Below the pieces are notes generated by a model that was given only the letters and a program-made list of their open reading frames with translations, did not search any database and was not told the DNA's origin. From Kalaharituber pfeilii (Eukaryota; Ascomycota; Pezizomycetes; Pezizales; Pezizaceae), in contig WHUZ01000002.1 of assembly GCA_015179045.1 (NCBI GenBank), forward strand, positions 620,001 through 684,000: 64,000 nt of DNA. Direction: 5' to 3'. Each line of letters begins with the position of its first letter. Position 1 is the stretch's first letter. The position numbers and the translations under genes are program-made. Shown here piece by piece: positions 11,965 through 23,884 of the stretch.

Positions 11965-13190
11965 GAATGCTAGGGTGTGTTCTTTTGAAATAATTATGGA
12001 TGAGTAAATGAGGATGAGGTTTTTTAATTGTTATTGTTGAGTATTCTGCGGTTTTTTCCTTTCTTAGAGCGATCTTATTTTTTATAAGGGTTACATCTTC
12101 ATTTTTTTCATTTTTTTTTCCCATTTTCTCAATTTCTTTTTATCTTTTTATTTTTATTTTTTGTTTGTTCTTTTTCCCCCAGTCTTTGTCTATGATGAAA
12201 TCAAACTCGAGGTGTACCGTGCAAACTGTTTAGTGATATCTTTTACCAAGTACTTACGTAACGGTTTAGAAAGAATGTTATTGCAAAAACGAAAATGTCT
12301 CTTGGTAACTCGTCATCTTTCTCTCGAGATACATCATTCGTGCGCAATCTTTTTTTTCCATATTACTAGAGAGGGGCCCTTTGTGTTACAGTGTGTTCCC
12401 CAGGGACGGCAAACCCCATCCATGCTGGGTAGAGATTTTCGCTCATGAAAGGCACGGAACTAACCACTTACTAGTCTATCTCCTAAGAGAGCATGTCCAC
12501 ATCAAACATAGCCACATCAAACAGAGCTGCGTGTGTGAATTACACAGCGTGTGTGTTGAATGGACGTAATTGAGGGTAAACCACACAGTATGCGAGTTTA
12601 ATCCAATAGCATAACGGTAGTTGAGCGTAAATCGTAATGCATGGGAGGACTTCGGTGCATAGACGCAGTGAGGGGTAGCTTGTACAGTACATTCGCCGAG
12701 TCGAATTCCGCGGCAAGCATGCAATTGAGGCCGGGTGGTTAAGGGCCGGGATGCACATCATTCCCCATATGGGAATGGTACCAGCAATGACCGCTGTCGA
12801 ACATGTGAACAAATTCCGGCATGCCGACAGCAGGATACTGGCTGCCCGCCATACACAGTTTTCTACGTAACACAGCGCCGTGCCAAGCCATTGCGTTATC
12901 GCGCAGCTAACCGCAACCGTTTTGTGAACACTGTGCGAAATTCATACTCTCATAATCGACTTCGGCCACGTCGATACCGCACAGGGTCACGCCTCAGAAT
13001 TAGCTCCATCCTCCCTGCGTGGTACGCCCCGCTTGAGCTCCGCTTCCCTACCCTAAGGGCTCGTCTGGTTGCCTAAGGACGCCCTCACTTTACTTAGCAT
13101 ACTCCATGCCCCTGGCAAATTGCTTGAAAATTCCGCAAGAAAAAATTTAGCCGCTATTGTTACACCGCTGACACCAATCCGACGTCCCAG
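11965..13190. other. Intergenic, CSN1 3' region and CPA1 promoter
   Basis: 1.2 kb. A T-rich, pyrimidine-rich tract at 12040-12180 follows CSN1. A short direct repeat CCACATCAAACA occurs twice near 12495-12520. No coding signal, tRNA or TE terminus was recognised. No perfect TGASTCA (Gcn4/CPC1 site) was seen by eye in the last 1.2 kb. Confidence 0.5.
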
Positions 13191-13281
13191 GTAAGTCCTG
13201 GCAATCCCTGTCTCTCTGCCTCTCGGCGCTTCTACGGTTTTGATAAGAAATTTTCTATATATGTTGCTAACGGTTACGTAG
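13191..13281 (+). other. Probable intron in the CPA1 5' untranslated leader
   Basis: Donor CAG/GTAAGT at 13191, branch-like TGCTAACGG and acceptor ACGTAG at 13281 give a 91-nt intron of the type used elsewhere in this window. It lies upstream of the attenuator uORF, so the leader would have three introns in all. Inferred from consensus only; transcript data would settle it. Confidence 0.6.
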
Positions 13282-13397
13282 GAGTACCCCTCTTGTGTTA
13301 ACATCATCGTTCACGCTTCGCCGCTCGCCGAAGGACTGCCCCGTTTCCTCAAAGAAAAGTTTTCGATTGCAGTGGGGTGCAATCAGGGATACGACTT

Positions 13398-13674
13398 ATG
13401 AGAATTGTACATTCAGAATACACATCGCAGGTATGTTTGTTCCTTTTGCACAATTTCAAGAAATTGAAGTGCTAATCTACGTAGGACTATATCTCTGGTC
13501 AGTGCTTTCAAGCAAATCCAATGACTGTAGCCATCTTGATTTCGCCAATTGATCGCAACCCTCGCTACAGCCATATTCGAACTTGTTTTCTTCCCCCGCA
13601 CGTCACCCAAAGTAGCAGCAGGACTAACGGATTTTTGCACTGCAGATCACATTTGGAAGAATAGCGCTCTTTAG
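13398..13674 (+). CDS. Arginine attenuator peptide upstream ORF of CPA1, split by two introns
   Basis: Regulatory peptide that stalls ribosomes when arginine is abundant and so reduces translation of the downstream CPA1 ORF (established for Neurospora arg-2 and yeast CPA1). Exons 13398-13430, 13485-13497 and 13646-13674 join to a 24-codon ORF beginning MRIVHSEY, with core TSQDYISDHIW and ending KNSAL. Length is identical to the Neurospora peptide, and Asp12 and Trp19 fall at the same positions known to be essential. Intron 1 is 54 nt (GTATGT...CTACGTAG, branch GCTAAT); intron 2 is 148 nt (GTCAGT...CACTGCAG, branch GGACTAACGG). The middle exon is 13 nt. The uORF stop is 97 nt before the CPA1 ATG. 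The peptide match makes the splice model strong although it was made by eye. Confidence 0.93.
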
Positions 13675-13771
13675 TTGCTTATTCTACCACTAATCTTTGT
13701 CTTCTCAAAAAACCTTCTGTTGCACCTATTTTGATACTCCGACAATCCTAAGCTACCCTCAAACATTCGCA

Positions 13772-15208
13772 ATGTTCGCAGCTCGTCGATTGTGTAGCCA
13801 CAGCATTCCTGCGCTCAAGCAGGTTCGCCGCCTTGCAACCGTTACCGGAAGCACGGGGAGGCAGATGCCTCAAGCCGGAAGAGATAGAGGCACTCCTGTC
13901 AGCCACGATAGAGCAACTTTCACAATCAGGGTATGTCATTGGCCTAAAGTTTAGTTTCAAATTCCAATCGGGATCATCGGATTGACATTCTCTCAATCTT
14001 AGGATGGCCCTATTTTCCACGGAAGATCTTTTGGTGCTCATGGAAATGTTTCCGGGGAAGCCGTCTTTTCTACCGCTCTGGTCGGTTATCCCGAATCAAT
14101 GACCGATCCATCCTATAGAGGTCAAATCTTGGTTTTTACTCAGCCCTTGATTGGAAACTATGGCGTTCCAAGTGCTGCACGCGATGAACACGGCCTTTTG
14201 AAATATTTCGAGTCGCCAAACATCCAAGCATCAGGTATCGTTGTGGCCGACGTAGCTCTAAGATACTCTCATTGGACTGCCGTCGAGTCACTTGCCGAGT
14301 GGTGCGCGAGAGAAGGTGTTCCGGCAATCACTGGAGTTGACACAAGGGCCATTGTTACGTATCTCAGGGAGCAAGGATCCTCGCTCGCACGTATTACCAT
14401 CGGCGAGGAATATGACGCAGATCAGGATGAAGCCTTTGTTGACCCTGAGCACATTAATCTTGTCGCAAAGGTCTCCACGAAAGCCCCGTTTCACGTTGCG
14501 TCTACGGGGGATCTCCATGTCGCTGTTATTGATTGTGGTGTCAAAGAAAATATTCTTCGCAGCCTCGTAGCCCGTGGTGCAAGTGTGACATGTTTCCCTT
14601 GGAATTACCCAATCCACAAGGTAGCTCACCATTTTGATGGCGTGTTCATTTCCAACGGACCTGGTGACCCAACCCACTGCGCGGATACGGTATATCACCT
14701 CGGTAAGCTAATTGACTCATATCCTGGCCCGATCATGGGCATTTGCCTTGGGCACCAGCTTCTTGCCTTGGCCGCAGGTGCGAGGACAATCAAGTTGAAA
14801 TACGGAAACCGGGCTCACAACATTCCCGCCCTCGATTTATTGACCGGCAGGTGTCACATCACATCTCAAAACCATGGATATGCTGTTGATAGTGAAACCC
14901 TTCCAAAGGACCAATGGAAGGAATACTTTGTCAATTTGAATGATGGATCCAACGAGGGCATGATCCACGTATCGAAGCCGATCTTCTCGACGCAGTTTCA
15001 CCCAGAGGCCAAGGGTGGCCCATTGGATAGCTCTTACCTGTTTGACAAGTACCTTGAGAATGTTGCACAGTATAAGGCTGAAAGGACAATGCCTGCTGAA
15101 AGGCCCAGCACGATGTTGAGGGATATCCTTGGTCAAGAGCGCGTGGGTGTTGCCCCAGATGGCAGGATTGCTGGCAGCATTGCAGCTACCGTTGGTGCTA
15201 CTGCTTAG
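13772..15208 (+). CDS. CPA1: Carbamoyl-phosphate synthase, arginine-specific, small (glutaminase) subunit
   Basis: Glutamine amidotransferase subunit that supplies ammonia to the large subunit for carbamoyl phosphate in arginine synthesis; mitochondrial in filamentous fungi. Two exons, 13772-13930 and 14003-15208, 454 residues. The N-terminus [13 protein letters not shown] with Arg-rich sequence looks like a mitochondrial targeting peptide. The N-terminal CPSase domain shows [34 protein letters not shown] and [14 protein letters not shown]. The class I glutaminase has [14 protein letters not shown], the nucleophile Cys in [14 protein letters not shown] near residue 300, and [13 protein letters not shown] with the catalytic His and Glu. 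An in-frame ATG 25 codons upstream (13697) lies in the leader; the 13772 start was preferred because it begins the presequence. Preceded by the attenuator uORF, which implies translational control by arginine. Confidence 0.95.
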
Positions 15209-17866
15209 GCGTGGGGTGTTCTAGGTTCCGGGCGTAGCGAGATTTTAGGATTTTTGATCGTTTCCATAGTTGGCAGATTGAAGAAAAGGAGAAACAATGT
15301 GTTGTATTCGTCATTCAAGATGTTGTATCTAATTTGCTGGTGCTTCTTGTGTTCTCTTGCTTGGCACTATCGTAATTCTCTCCTTCGCGTCACTGACTTT
15401 GCTTGTAGCTCTTGTATGTTGGTTGCAAACAGTCTCGTGAGACTAGGTGCAAAGGTTATCGGTGACAGGATGAGCTGGAAAATTAAGGCTTAGGTATGAG
15501 TTTGTACGTTGTACCTAGCAGGGGCGCCTGTTGGTGCTGGGCAGAAACCTCCAGCCTTTTGCCGTCCAGTATAGCAAGGATTGAAGAGCAGTACGAGTGG
15601 TTGTGACAAACTGCCGCTGTACCAGTAGACAGTGGTCAACCACTAGACAACCTTAGTGGTACATCCCCATCACGTGCCTTGACCAATGACCTTCTACATG
15701 CTGCAACCCTGCGCGGGTGGAATGACAGCATACCTTATTTCACACCCAGGATGTTAGAAATCGATTTAGTGCTTCCGGGGTGGAGAAGATGAGTTGATTA
15801 GCCATAGCTAGGTTCATAAAGGTGATGGGACGTTGGAAGGCATTAGCCAACAGCGCCGAGCCCCTGCCGGCTGATAGATCGAGTGGATTTCCGGACTCCG
15901 TCGCTGAGAATATTGACTTCTGCAATCGTTGAAGGCTAGCGAGACGTAGTCGTTAGCTGTGATCCCACGGACATACAGCGATGCAGTAATATCAATGTTA
16001 TCTAGGATTGATTGCGTGTGGCTGTTCAGGAGAAGAGTGACGATTAGCTGGAAGTTTAAGAGGGAGGAAGGTCGATGACAAGTAGTTTCATGCCGTAGCC
16101 CGCCAGACGTACCTAAATATGCGCCCCCAAGCGACTTCACGTATATTAGTACTTGAGCTGCGGCAGCCCCTTCAACAGTTGCTCCCCTTACTGTAATCAT
16201 GTCTCTAGAGCAAGTGCGATTTCTGTGTAGCAGAGGATACGAGTAGCAGAAATCAGAGGTACAGCTAAATCATGAGTACAGCTATCTCAAATACACAAAG
16301 GTTGTAATATAATGCTACCGTTGTGATTAATACAATTACCCTGAACCTGTGAAAGTCCAAACAATGGTGTCACATTAAGGACCTACAGTCTAGAAATCCG
16401 GCGAGTAGCTAACATTCCGTCAGAGTTAGGAGTAGTACTCTAGAACATGGAGTGTATGAAGTCCTGCTGTGCGGCAATGGGTGCTTAAGGCAGACTCAAC
16501 AGCTGCGATTTTTGATGTCGAAAATCGAGGGAGGCTGCGTTGGTGAGATGTTCTGCCCCAGTAAGGACGCTAACGCTTCTTGCACGGCATAAGTTAAGCC
16601 ATAACGCTGCATCCGAGTCTACATAAGAAAGTTGACGCAATTAGAACCTGGGATCCACCAACGATGCCTAGGATCCGCAAAGTCATACCTATCACCACCT
16701 GGCACTCGGCATTGCATGACGCACACGCAGGATGAAGTGTGGGTTAGGGGAAGGGGACGCAGCGTCGGGTTGATGCATGTGCTTGTAACGCAAACTTGCA
16801 TCAAATGGCTTTGATCGATATGGCGAGAGGAGCTTGCTGAAGCAACCGCTCTCATACCCAGTCTGAAGAGCAAATTGACTCGGTAGACTAGGCATGAGAA
16901 CATGGAACTACGTATGTGAGAGCTCAAAAACCTTAAACTCTCTCCAAAGTGTCATGCAGTATACCACATACAACAGCTTGAAGCTGGGTCAATTGGCTGG
17001 CCCTAAGCAACTGAAGCAGTCTTCAAATCGAATTGACTCAAGATGCAAGGAGCTCCAATGTCTCAAATCCTCACACTGCGTAATAAAGCAGAGTCCACTC
17101 GGCTGCAAAAATTAAGCAGAATGATAGCGGCACTCTCCATCCACATCCATGCCCCATTATCGGTGACCACTGTTAAAGGTATGATAGTCTGATTGGAGGT
17201 TGAAGGGGGTTACACTGCCCGCCTGTCTGTCTTCGCAGATCACTTGTGGTAATCTAGTTCACTTGTGGCTATCACTTGCAAGAGCGGGAGCTCGCGTGCT
17301 GGTCAGAGGCACACGAGATGTACGCATACGGGAGGGGGCGGCCAGCTAAGACAGGCTTCCACCATCGTATTGGTAGTCAGTCCGCACGCATACAGTGCGT
17401 ATACTGGACCCTTTTTTTTTTTTTTTTTCCCCCTCTGGCAGCGCGGCTGCTTGGACGTGGTCAGGTGGCTGCCAAGAACTGTCTCGCCTGCGTGCGCAGT
17501 ATGCATGCAGCACTCTCGCTGCATCTGCCTCCGCCGGGGTAGCTTCTGGTGCAGATTTCGTTGTCAAATTGGCCAATCATGCGGCAGCGAGCTTCCACGC
17601 GTTTCCTGGACGTTGAGCGGCCAGGGTCGACTTGAGACTGGGGTGTCGGCCTTGCTTCTCGAGGAGCTGTGAACCACTGGTTACATCACGTTCGAGCAGG
17701 AGCGGCGGGCGGGACTGCAATTCGGAACCCTTGGTTGCCTTCTTTGCTACTAGTATCAGCACGATAACGCAGCCGAGACAGTCTGTATCATGTGGGCGCG
17801 GGTAGAGTACTAGTACTCAGAGCTCCTATCATAGCATATCACACAAGGGCGAGAACACTGCACACG

Positions 17867-17872
17867 CACGTG
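17867..17872. promoter_or_regulatory. CACGTG box, distal, upstream of PHO81
   Basis: Palindromic CACGTG in the context GCACGTGC, 831 bp before the PHO81 start. This is the core recognised by Pho4/NUC-1-type bHLH factors; assignment is inference since CACGTG also binds Cbf1-like factors. Confidence 0.35.
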
Positions 17873-17874
17873 CA

Positions 17875-17899
17875 GCGGCGGCGGCGGCGGCGGCGGCGG
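17875..17899. repeat. GCG trinucleotide tract
   Basis: About eight perfect GCG units, immediately after the distal CACGTG box in a GC-rich island. No reading frame through it is supported as coding. Confidence 0.9.
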
Positions 17900-18385
17900 A
17901 TGGGGGCGCGCCAGACACGAAAAGGGACAGGCGGTGCATGGACCCTGGGCGGGCGGGGGCGGAGGAGGGTGTGGGCTGCGGGCTGCGGGCTGGGGCTGCG
18001 GGCGGTCGACAAAGGTGGGCTGGACATGGGCTGCGGTGTTCTGGACGCATGCTAGAAGGGGCGGCGCTCAGTATGATAGAGCATCCGAAAGCAAGCACAG
18101 TGACTGCCCCCCCCAGCCAATGACGGGGCGCCCCCGAGGCACGGCAAGCAAGGGATCGAGGAAGGGGCCAGCGGCGTGCTGCGCTAGGTCTGGCCGCCAG
18201 AGACTGCGGATTCCGTATATAAAGTACATATTCCACCCCGCGGGGTGCATCCTCGTGGGCAGTGAGGCAAAAGCGTGAAGCGTGGACGACCCAATTCCGA
18301 AGTATTCCTGCTCCGGCTCCTGCTCCTGCTGCTGCTCCTGCTGCCTGACGCCCACTTGGTCCGGTGCACGCAACAGCACCGTCTA

Positions 18386-18391
18386 CACGTG
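18386..18391. promoter_or_regulatory. CACGTG box, proximal, upstream of PHO81
   Basis: Second CACGTG in the context TACACGTGCG, 312 bp before the PHO81 ATG. A placement like this is compatible with phosphate-responsive control through a Pho4/NUC-1 orthologue, but the sequence alone cannot show binding. Confidence 0.35.
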
Positions 18392-18702
18392 CGCGGCGCG
18401 GCGACTCCTTCCCTCTGACTCCACCTTCACTTGTTGGACACAATCCCCTGCGCCCGGATTCCCATATCGATCGTCCAACCTCTGTCAGTGGGCCGAGTTA
18501 GCTGCTTCTGCGAGGCTTTATCAAGCTGCAACTGACAGGGGTACTGGAGCTTGTATTGCTTGATTGGGAAAACCGGGACACACCTCAGATTTCGCGGCAC
18601 GGGGTGGATAGACTTTCATAGTCATTTGAAGTACGAATATATCGATACACTCATTTGCTGGCTTCTTAGGACCCTCTCTTACAAGTTTCTGTGGCAATAA
18701 CC

Positions 18703-21700
18703 ATGAAGTTTGGAAGAAAGTATGTATCTGCGTCTTTGTAGGAAAAAGCAGGGAAAGTTACCGTTAGAAAGTGTGTAACTGACCGGATACCCGGAAAAAC
18801 AGTCTCCCCAGGAATCAGGTGCCAGAATGGGCTGGATCTTATATAAACTACAAAGGGCTCAAGGGATTAATAAAGACTGGGCTGAATTCGAAGATGAGTG
18901 GCAATTCTGCCGATATAACCCGTAAGCTTGTCATACTCTGCTCAGCCTTGAAGTTTGTTCATGCAGGCCCAAAATACTAGGCCATACGTTGGTGCTGATC
19001 ATGGATTGTTTGTACAACAGCCTTTTTCTTCTCCCTGGACAGGAATGTGGAGATGGTTGATTCCTTCTACAACAAACGGCTAGCCGAATGCACTCGGCGG
19101 CTTAAGCTTCTCCAATCGCGCTATTCGATGGACCCTAATATAACGCCAACCGTCCCTGATGGTTTGGATCGTGACGAGCTTGAGGAGTTAGTTGGTGCCC
19201 TTTTAGAGTTACGAAGTGGCCTGAGAAAGGTCACGTGGTATGGAGAGGTTAATAGGCGAGGATTCATAAAGATTCTCAAGAAGGTGGACAAGAAGATGAA
19301 CGTTAGTGCTCAAAGAAAATACCTAGAAATGAAGGTCTTTCCAAAACCATTCGCAGCTGGCACTGAAGCTGAGGCAGCGAAAGCAATGGTAAATGCCTGG
19401 TTGTCAAAGGTGGTGGAAGCCGACGGGTTCGCCACAAAGGATGATGATGATACAAGAAGCGAAACCTCAAATAATACCACCAGACAGTTACTTCTAAGGA
19501 CAATGTCAGTTGGCACCACGAATGGAATACACGAAAGAACAGTGGACTCCCTGGACCAGAGCCTCAAGGAGGATAATCCTGCACTGCTGGAGGAGATCCT
19601 ATCAGACTCTTCAGTGTTGAGAAAGCAACCCGAGGCCCACATCATAGACCCACCGCCGAAGAAGTTATTGTTAAATTTGTTACAGCGAGCTGTTAGCAGC
19701 AAGGCACTCCGTTGTATTGAATCTCTCCTGGGGCAGCTTGATGATTTGCATGAAGAGGATGACATCCATGAACGAAATGTGATTCACAGAATTTTGATTT
19801 CAATTGGGAGGACAAAGTCGCTGCTCGGCATGGGATTGAGCAATTCAGCTTTGGCGGTTTCTGCTGGAAATGGCTCAAATTTAGATGTACTACGCGGAAA
19901 CCTAGCAATTGGGGGACCAAGTCTGTTACAAGCTGCTCAGGAGCAGTCATTCTATATAACACCTGCAGAGTCACCAGCTTCCACTCCGCCGGCAAGTATG
20001 CATCATTTTGAGCTTGATGGTAGCGTTCGACTGTCTGCTCATGATGAATCAGTCAAATTATTGCGATATATTCTTGAGAAACTCAAGCCATCGCAACGGC
20101 CTGCCTTGGTTGAGAAGGACACATATGGGAGGATGCCTTTACATTATGCCGCTCAGTATGGGTTCTTAGTTATTTGTCAGATTGTAGTCAAATTCATGAA
20201 GGAATGGGGCCAGTTTGACATCGAAGATGGAATTGATGCCCTCGAGTGGCAAGATAATGATGGCCTCGCACCGTTGCACCTAGCAGTTATGAATGGGCAC
20301 CCGAAAACAACCAGATATCTCTTGCAAGCGGAAAGTTGGGATGGTACTGTTGGTGCACTTCCTACCTCCGAAAAAATTCTCAATGCTAGAAAATCTGTCC
20401 TGAAGTCTTCTGTTGTTCTGATTATGGCAACTCAGTCAAATGCAACAGCCATAGTGGGCTTGTTGGTTGATGCCGGTGTGAATGTCAACTATCAGGATGA
20501 GCATGGCGAGACAGCACTGCATTCTGCTAGCAGGTTAGGGCACGTCGAGTGTATCAAGATTTTGCTTGCTGGTGGTGCTGATGTTGAAATTGCGGAGAAC
20601 TCCTATGGGTGGACACCTGCTTTTGTAGCGGCTGTTGAGGGTCAACTGGCAGCTCTGGAGGTTCTTGTTGATGAGGGAGGAGCAGATGTCACGAAGCTTG
20701 ATGTGTCCGGCTGGAGTGCAATCGAACATTCGGCATTACGAGGTCATTTGGACGTGGCGAGACGGTTGAAAGAGATTATAGCCACCATAAATACTTCATC
20801 ACAGTCTGAGATGAATGCAGACACTGCTCCCATACCTATTACCCCTGCAAAGTCGTCACTGTGGCCGATTTCGGAGAAGAACTCACCAGGCGGAAGCATT
20901 ACGGGCTCAAGTATAGGTAATGGGAGCTCTCCTGCAAACGGGTCACCTCCAACACTTTCAAAAATTATGACACCACAACCCGACACCATCAAATCATTTG
21001 GACATCGATATCTGAAGAAAGGTACGACGATGGTATTGGTGACTCTGGGGTCTGTTGATATGAGGAAGACAAAGCCGGCTGTCAAACTTGAGAAGATACT
21101 ACTCTCGCATGCTCATTTGACACAATTGGATACAGCTCTTTCGCTAGTGGTTTCTGCAAAGAATGCAAAGGGTGAACCAACTATAATTGACCTTCCTGTT
21201 CAGCACACTCTGTCGACTGATGACCCAATTGTGTTTGAGACAAACGATATAAATAATGTCCATCTGCTTTTTGACATTGTGCCGACATATTCTGGGAGAT
21301 ATGAGCATAAAATTGGTAGAGCAGTTGCCTTATTGAGCACAATCAAGCAGTCGTTGGGGAGGAGTAGGGTCAGTTTGCAAGGAGGGGTTCAGGTGCCGAT
21401 TTTGTCCGCGAATGCTGATGCGGAGGTGATTGGAACGATCGACTTTGAGTTTATGGTTATTACGCCATTTGAGCACGATAAGATGGATATTGCGGCAGAT
21501 AAAACTTATTGGAAGAGTGTGTCAGGGCCAAAGGTAGGATATAATTTCTAAAGCCCTTGAATTTGCAGGTACTGAGTTTGAGTAACTAGGTCATTGGTCA
21601 TAGAGGTACAACTGTAATAAATTGCTACCCGGGCAACTTCTAATATTATTATTCAGGCCTAGGGAAAAACCAAGCTGCCAGAAAGTCGTTGCAATTGGGT

Positions 21701-23248
21701 GAAAATACACTTCAGGTATGGCAGATCGTGAGTGCCTTGGGACATGAGAGGTTTATCTAACGGCATCAACAGTCATTCATTGCTGCAGCAAATTTGGGTA
21801 AGCAGTCTTGTTCAAGTCGCATGGGCTGTTCTGTTTGACTGACTTGACTCAGGTGCTTCATACGTCGAGGTCAGTCGAAACCATCAATGTTCAACCATAT
21901 CCTTTGAAATTGTACTGATGGAAAGTAGTTCGATGTCCAATTAACCAAAGACCATGTCCCCGTTCTATATCATGACTTTCTCGTTGGAGAAACAGGCATT
22001 GATGCTCCTGTGCACACATTAACTCTTGAGCAGGTTCGTGTATCAAAAATGCTACTAATTCTTAGCTAATTTTTGTGTCTAGTTCTTGTCTATGAGTGAG
22101 CTTCAAACTCCTCGTAGCTCTCGTCCAGGCTCTCCAGAACGCATTGTACCTTCTGGAGCAGCAGCAAATGGGACAACAGTGAGAAATGGGGTATCTTCTT
22201 CATCCTCAGCGCGCACAGCAATACCCTTTCTTAGGCGCTCAAGGTCCATGTCTCTAAATCCAAATGACAAAGAGAATGATACGACCAATGAAAGAATGAA
22301 GTACACTCGGGACTACAAGCTGAAAGGCGGTTTCAAGGGCAACAGCCGAGGTACCAGTATACAAGGTCCATTCACAACTCTGGTAGAGGTTTTCAAATGC
22401 CTGCCAAAGCATATTGGGTTCAATGTCGAGCTGAGTAAGTTGTACATGTAATTATTGTGCTAATATATATCTAACATGGCATAACAGAATATCCTATGCT
22501 TCAGGAAAGCGAACAAGAGGATATGGACACTTTTGGCATAGAAATGAACTCATGGGTTGATACAGTACTCAAAGTTGTGTACGATCATGGTAATGGAAGG
22601 GATATAATCTTTTCAAGCTTCCATCCAGATATTTGTTTGATGTTGTCATTCAAACAGGTGAGTGCAAATTCTTATTTAACTGCTCAATGGCGATGCTAAC
22701 TGAATGGCCTTAGCCATCGATACCTATCCTATTTTTGACTGAGGGTGGTACAGCAAAGATGTATGATATTAGAGCCTCCAGTTTACAAGAAGCCATCAGA
22801 TTTGCTAGCAGGTGGAATCTTCTTGGAATTGTATCTGCAGCAGAACCATTGATATTATGTCCAAGGCTCATTAGGTAGGCCTCCCTCAGTTTCAGACCTT
22901 TTGATTCATTGCTAACTTCACTGCTACAGAATCATCAAGGAATCTGGTCTCGTATGTGTAACTTATGGAACATTGAACAATACACCGGATAATGTGAAGG
23001 TAAACAGCTTCGCATGTCATATGAATTTAAACTTATTTACTACTTACTAAGTTGTGGCGTGTATATAGGTCCAAGTTGAGCAAGGAGTCGATGCAGTGAT
23101 TGTTGATAGCGTTTTGGCTATTCGAAAAGGGCTTACCGCTGCTGCCTCAGAAAATAACGGCAGGAAGAATGAGAAGCCCACAGAAAATGATGTTAGTAGA
23201 CAGGTGGAGAATACCAAAAAGGAGGTTGCGATTGCAGTAGGGCACTAG
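18703..23248 (+). CDS. PHO81: Phosphate-system regulator with SPX, ankyrin and GDPD domains (Pho81/NUC-2 type)
   Basis: Sensor/CDK inhibitor of the fungal phosphate response: in yeast and Neurospora it restrains the cyclin-CDK pair so that Pho4/NUC-1 stays active under starvation. Thirteen exons join in one frame to 1264 residues: 18703-18719, 18812-18921, 19021-21533, 21590-21605, 21657-21715, 21773-21797, 21853-21869, 21929-22033, 22083-22434, 22488-22657, 22714-22874, 22930-22999, 23069-23248. SPX domain: MKFGRK, VPEWAGSYINYKGLKGLIK, FFFSLDRNVEMVDSFYNKRL, NRRGFIKILKKVDKK. Ankyrin repeats at about residues 400-620 (MPLHYAAQYG, APLHLAVMNGH, TALHSASRLGH). C-terminal GDPD-type domain from about residue 881: VIGHRGLGKN, GENT, ASYVEFDVQLTKD, YHDF, so the usual active-site His/Arg/Glu/Asp are present. 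Three exons are 16-17 nt long. Confidence 0.92.
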
Positions 23249-23884
23249 AGGAAGAATATAACACATGTAATGGTGGACTTCACTGAGGGGTTTGTTTACA
23301 TTCATTGCATGGGGATTTTTTTGAACTCTGGAGTTGGATTGCTGATATCCTGGTACTTCTGTTATTTGTTTTCTGCTTGATATGGTGATAAACTGGATAG
23401 TGGTGGATGAAGTAGGCTTTTATTGCGTTAGGATTTTTCATCCTTTAAGATTTGTAAGATCTTGGGAATCAGAGATTATCAGATTGTCATCTTGGCATCA
23501 TTCAGAGGGGTCATCAATACACCGGATTAATGTTTCTCCGGAAATGGTGGGGGCTTATATAATATTTTTCGAAAATATCTCCAGGAAGAAAGCGCACTAA
23601 CTGAATCGAAGATTGTTCGATACTGAATTGCACCTCTCAATCCTAGCCAGTCCTGTCTCAGTCCTCAGCCTTTGCCATTGCATTGGTGTATTGGCAATTC
23701 CTTTTTCAGCCCTGACAATTGATGCAATTGGGCCCTCCTCACAACAAAGTTGTCACTTATATTGCTCACGAGCACCGTTCTTTGGCTGTTTTGTCTTGAC
23801 GTCGACGGCCGCGGCTTTGTAACTGCGCATGTAGAACAGATCAATGGCTCAGTTACCGAGGTGAAGTGGGAAAAAAAGAGCACA
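23249..23884. other. Intergenic, PHO81 3' end and PPR gene promoter
   Basis: 0.64 kb tandem spacer, AT-rich near PHO81. The downstream ORF stays open upstream of its chosen start to about 23750, but that extension looks like leader sequence. No other feature seen. Confidence 0.5.

Larger units (their letters stand above)
15209..18702. other. Gene-poor region between CPA1 and PHO81
   Basis: 3.5 kb without a recognisable gene. 15209-17200 is mixed composition; a minus-strand frame at 16200-15814 is open but unlike any family I know. 17250-18560 is a GC-rich island with a T18 run at about 17411, a GCG tract and Ser/Pro/Arg-rich spurious frames on both strands. Part of it is likely the PHO81 promoter and leader: TATATAAAG at about 18216 and two CACGTG boxes. 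Confidence 0.55.

Noticed and set aside
15814..16200. 128-codon minus-strand frame (MITVRGATVEGAAAAQ)
   Set aside because: No recognisable domain, no supported upstream or downstream exon, composition like its surroundings.
17829..18443. 204-codon open frame on the minus strand
   Set aside because: Same reason: GC island, GCG tract, low complexity, and several competing open frames.
23750..23884. Upstream extension of the PPR ORF
   Set aside because: Starts with a non-targeting hydrophobic stretch; the ATG at 23885 gives a proper mitochondrial-type N-terminus. Not excluded, but less likely.
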